Under the pieces are notes generated by a model. It saw only the letters and a program-made list of their open reading frames with translations. It was not told the origin of the DNA and made no database searches. A stretch of 64,000 nucleotides of DNA from Lachnospiraceae bacterium (GTDB taxonomy: Bacteria > Bacillota_A > Clostridia > Lachnospirales > Lachnospiraceae), in the NCBI GenBank assembly GCA_021770615.1, contig JAETQR010000010.1, positions 65,536 through 129,535 of the forward strand, given 5' to 3'. The position numbers and the translations under genes were made by a program. Below, one piece after another: positions 63,086 through 64,000 of this stretch (position 1 is the first letter of the stretch; the number at the start of each line of letters is the position of its first letter).

Positions 63086-63211
63086 GGTGGTCGGGTTATT
63101 CGACCACCTTTTTATCTGATAGGAAAGTTCCCTATTTGCGGAGCAAGTTTGCCGGCAGGCAAACTTGAGAGGTGCGCGTTTCTCAGTCGCACCTTTTTAT
63201 CTGATAGGAAA
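63086..63211. terminator. Three-hairpin termination region
   Basis: First GGTGGTCG/CGACCACC (63086-63108) with TTTTT; then AAGTTTGCC/GGCAAACTT (63145-63166); then AGGTGCG/CGCACCT (63170-63176 with 63188-63194) with TTTTT. A 22-base sequence (63105-63126) covering the T-run recurs exactly at 63190-63211, ending at the stop of the convergent gene. It serves both strands. Confidence 0.8.
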
Positions 63212-64000
63212 CTAAGTTATTACAATACGCCTTTTGCCAACCCATGTATCGCCCCAATCCTCCATATCGGTATCTGTATATGCAATCTGAAAATAATACG
63301 TTTTTCCTCTTTTCAAATTTCGGACGACCTTTTTTTCTCCTTCGGAAGTCATATGGAAATATTTTGCATTTTTCATATTTTTATTGGTAGAATAACGGAC
63401 ATCAAAAGCACCAAACGGAACTACCGCATCGCGATCATCCAAAAAGATTTCTACCGACCGGTTCCCCACAGCCCGTATTCTGTACTTTACCCAAAAAGGA
63501 CGTAATTTAATATCACCTGAAAGCGTCGGACTTGTTTCTGAAAGATAACAAAGATATGTATCTGTATCCGCCGGATTATACCAGCCGAGCAGTGAATAAT
63601 TTTTCTTTTTTGCATTCAAAGACAGTTTGATTGATTTCCCGTAAGTATAGCTGGAAGGCAGTTTCCCGCTCTTTTTCCCTCCCAGCAAATTATAAGTAAT
63701 TTTATATTTCTTTCCCTTTGATTCTGCTATCCCGCCGGCAGCCAGTTTTGTTACCTTTTTGCCTTTACTATACCATATTTTGTTTCCTTTGCAATCGTCC
63801 AGTTCTATCGCTATTCGGGAAGGATTTGCAATCTTTTTTAGTTTTGGGCATTTCCGCATTGGATTTTTCCATACTTCAAGCTGTTTCGGAAGTACAAGCT
63901 CTGTCAATTTTCCACACTCCCGAAAAGCATCCTTTTCTATTTTCGTGACCGTATCCGGAATCTCAACTTGACTTAGGTCATAACATTCCTCAAAACATCC
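63212..64000 (-). CDS. Leucine-rich-repeat (BspA-like) surface protein, 5'-partial
   Basis: The minus-strand frame is open to the window edge, so the gene continues to the right; only 262 residues are seen. The first visible part (CFEECYDLSQVEIPDTVTKIEKDAFRECGKLTELVLP) is an LRR_5/BspA-type repeat. After it come a lysine-rich segment, a Listeria-Bacteroides-like beta-grasp region (YKITYNLLGGKKSGKLPSSYTYGKSIKLSLNAKKKNYSLLGWY) and a fibronectin-III-like C-terminal domain (VEIFLDDRDAVVPFGAFDVRYSTNKNMKNAKYF ... RGKTYYFQIAYTDTD). Secretion is expected but the signal peptide is outside the window. Confidence 0.8.
   Translation of the reverse strand, partial: GCFEECYDLSQVEIPDTVTKIEKDAFRECGKLTELVLPKQLEVWKNPMRKCPKLKKIANPSRIAIELDDCKGNKIWYSKGKKVTKLAAGGIAESKGKKYKITYNLLGGKKSGKLPSSYTYGKSIKLSLNAKKKNYSLLGWYNPADTDTYLCYLSETSPTLSGDIKLRPFWVKYRIRAVGNRSVEIFLDDRDAVVPFGAFDVRYSTNKNMKNAKYFHMTSEGEKKVVRNLKRGKTYYFQIAYTDTDMEDWGDTWVGKRRIVIT

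Overview
The window looks like a chromosome segment of a gut Clostridia, most likely Lachnospiraceae. The evidence is a Gram-positive style rpsL-rpsG-fusA-tuf cluster with strong Shine-Dalgarno sequences, an ATP-type PEP carboxykinase, a DUF1292 protein, many GTG/TTG starts and moderate GC. This placement is inferred from gene content, not from a database search.

Layout. (1) 1-1222: the 3' part of an HNH endonuclease gene and a 46-codon remnant of a SAM methyltransferase. (2) 1270-9297: a complete type I-C CRISPR-Cas operon, cas3-cas5c-cas8c-cas7c-cas4-cas1-cas2. (3) 9298-9458 leader, then 9459-16079 an array that I count as 100 repeats and 99 spacers. The G-run in the repeat changes length in blocks along the array, and two spacers each occur twice. 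(4) 16080-17641: prophage debris (a 5'-truncated minor capsid protein with a toxin-like C-terminus), a compact structured RNA candidate with its own promoter, and a zinc-ribbon gene. (5) 17723-26320: fructosamine kinase, a broken macro-domain gene, a ferritin-like protein, beta-carbonic anhydrase, a hybrid histidine kinase, an amidohydrolase and a chemoreceptor. (6) 26556-35477: a large secreted adhesin-like protein, pyruvate kinase, a 240-bp foldback element, a pckA gene that has lost its P-loop, an Rpn-type nuclease and a secreted CAP-domain protein. (7) 35493-40413: the str operon plus tuf. (8) 40720-52457: an AT-rich accessory island with toxin-antitoxin genes, P-loop kinases, acetyltransferases, an Ntn hydrolase, a SUKH protein, several gene fragments, and a rubredoxin / glutamate-synthase-like / rubrerythrin triple fusion. 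(9) 52454-59301: SPFH and SHOCT proteins, a 1,218-residue hybrid kinase with two solute-binding sensor domains, cheC and cheD. (10) 59294-64000: GH31 glucosidase, a flavin-split-barrel protein, a 555-bp giant palindrome with a cloverleaf core followed by a second 129-bp foldback, a DUF1292 gene, and the 3' end of a leucine-rich-repeat surface protein.

How it works together. The Cas genes form one adaptive-immunity unit reading straight into its leader and array. Cas5c should process the array transcript, Cas5c/Cas8c/Cas7c form Cascade, Cas3 degrades targets, and Cas4/Cas1/Cas2 add spacers. The str/tuf cluster is translation housekeeping. The two hybrid kinases, the chemoreceptor, CheC and CheD indicate environmental sensing and chemotaxis. 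The points most worth a second look are the block-wise G-run record in the array and its effect on the repeat hairpin, the triple redox fusion with an internal ribosome binding site, the large foldback elements, the structured RNA at 17237-17345, and the repeated pattern of genes reduced by internal deletions, including pckA.
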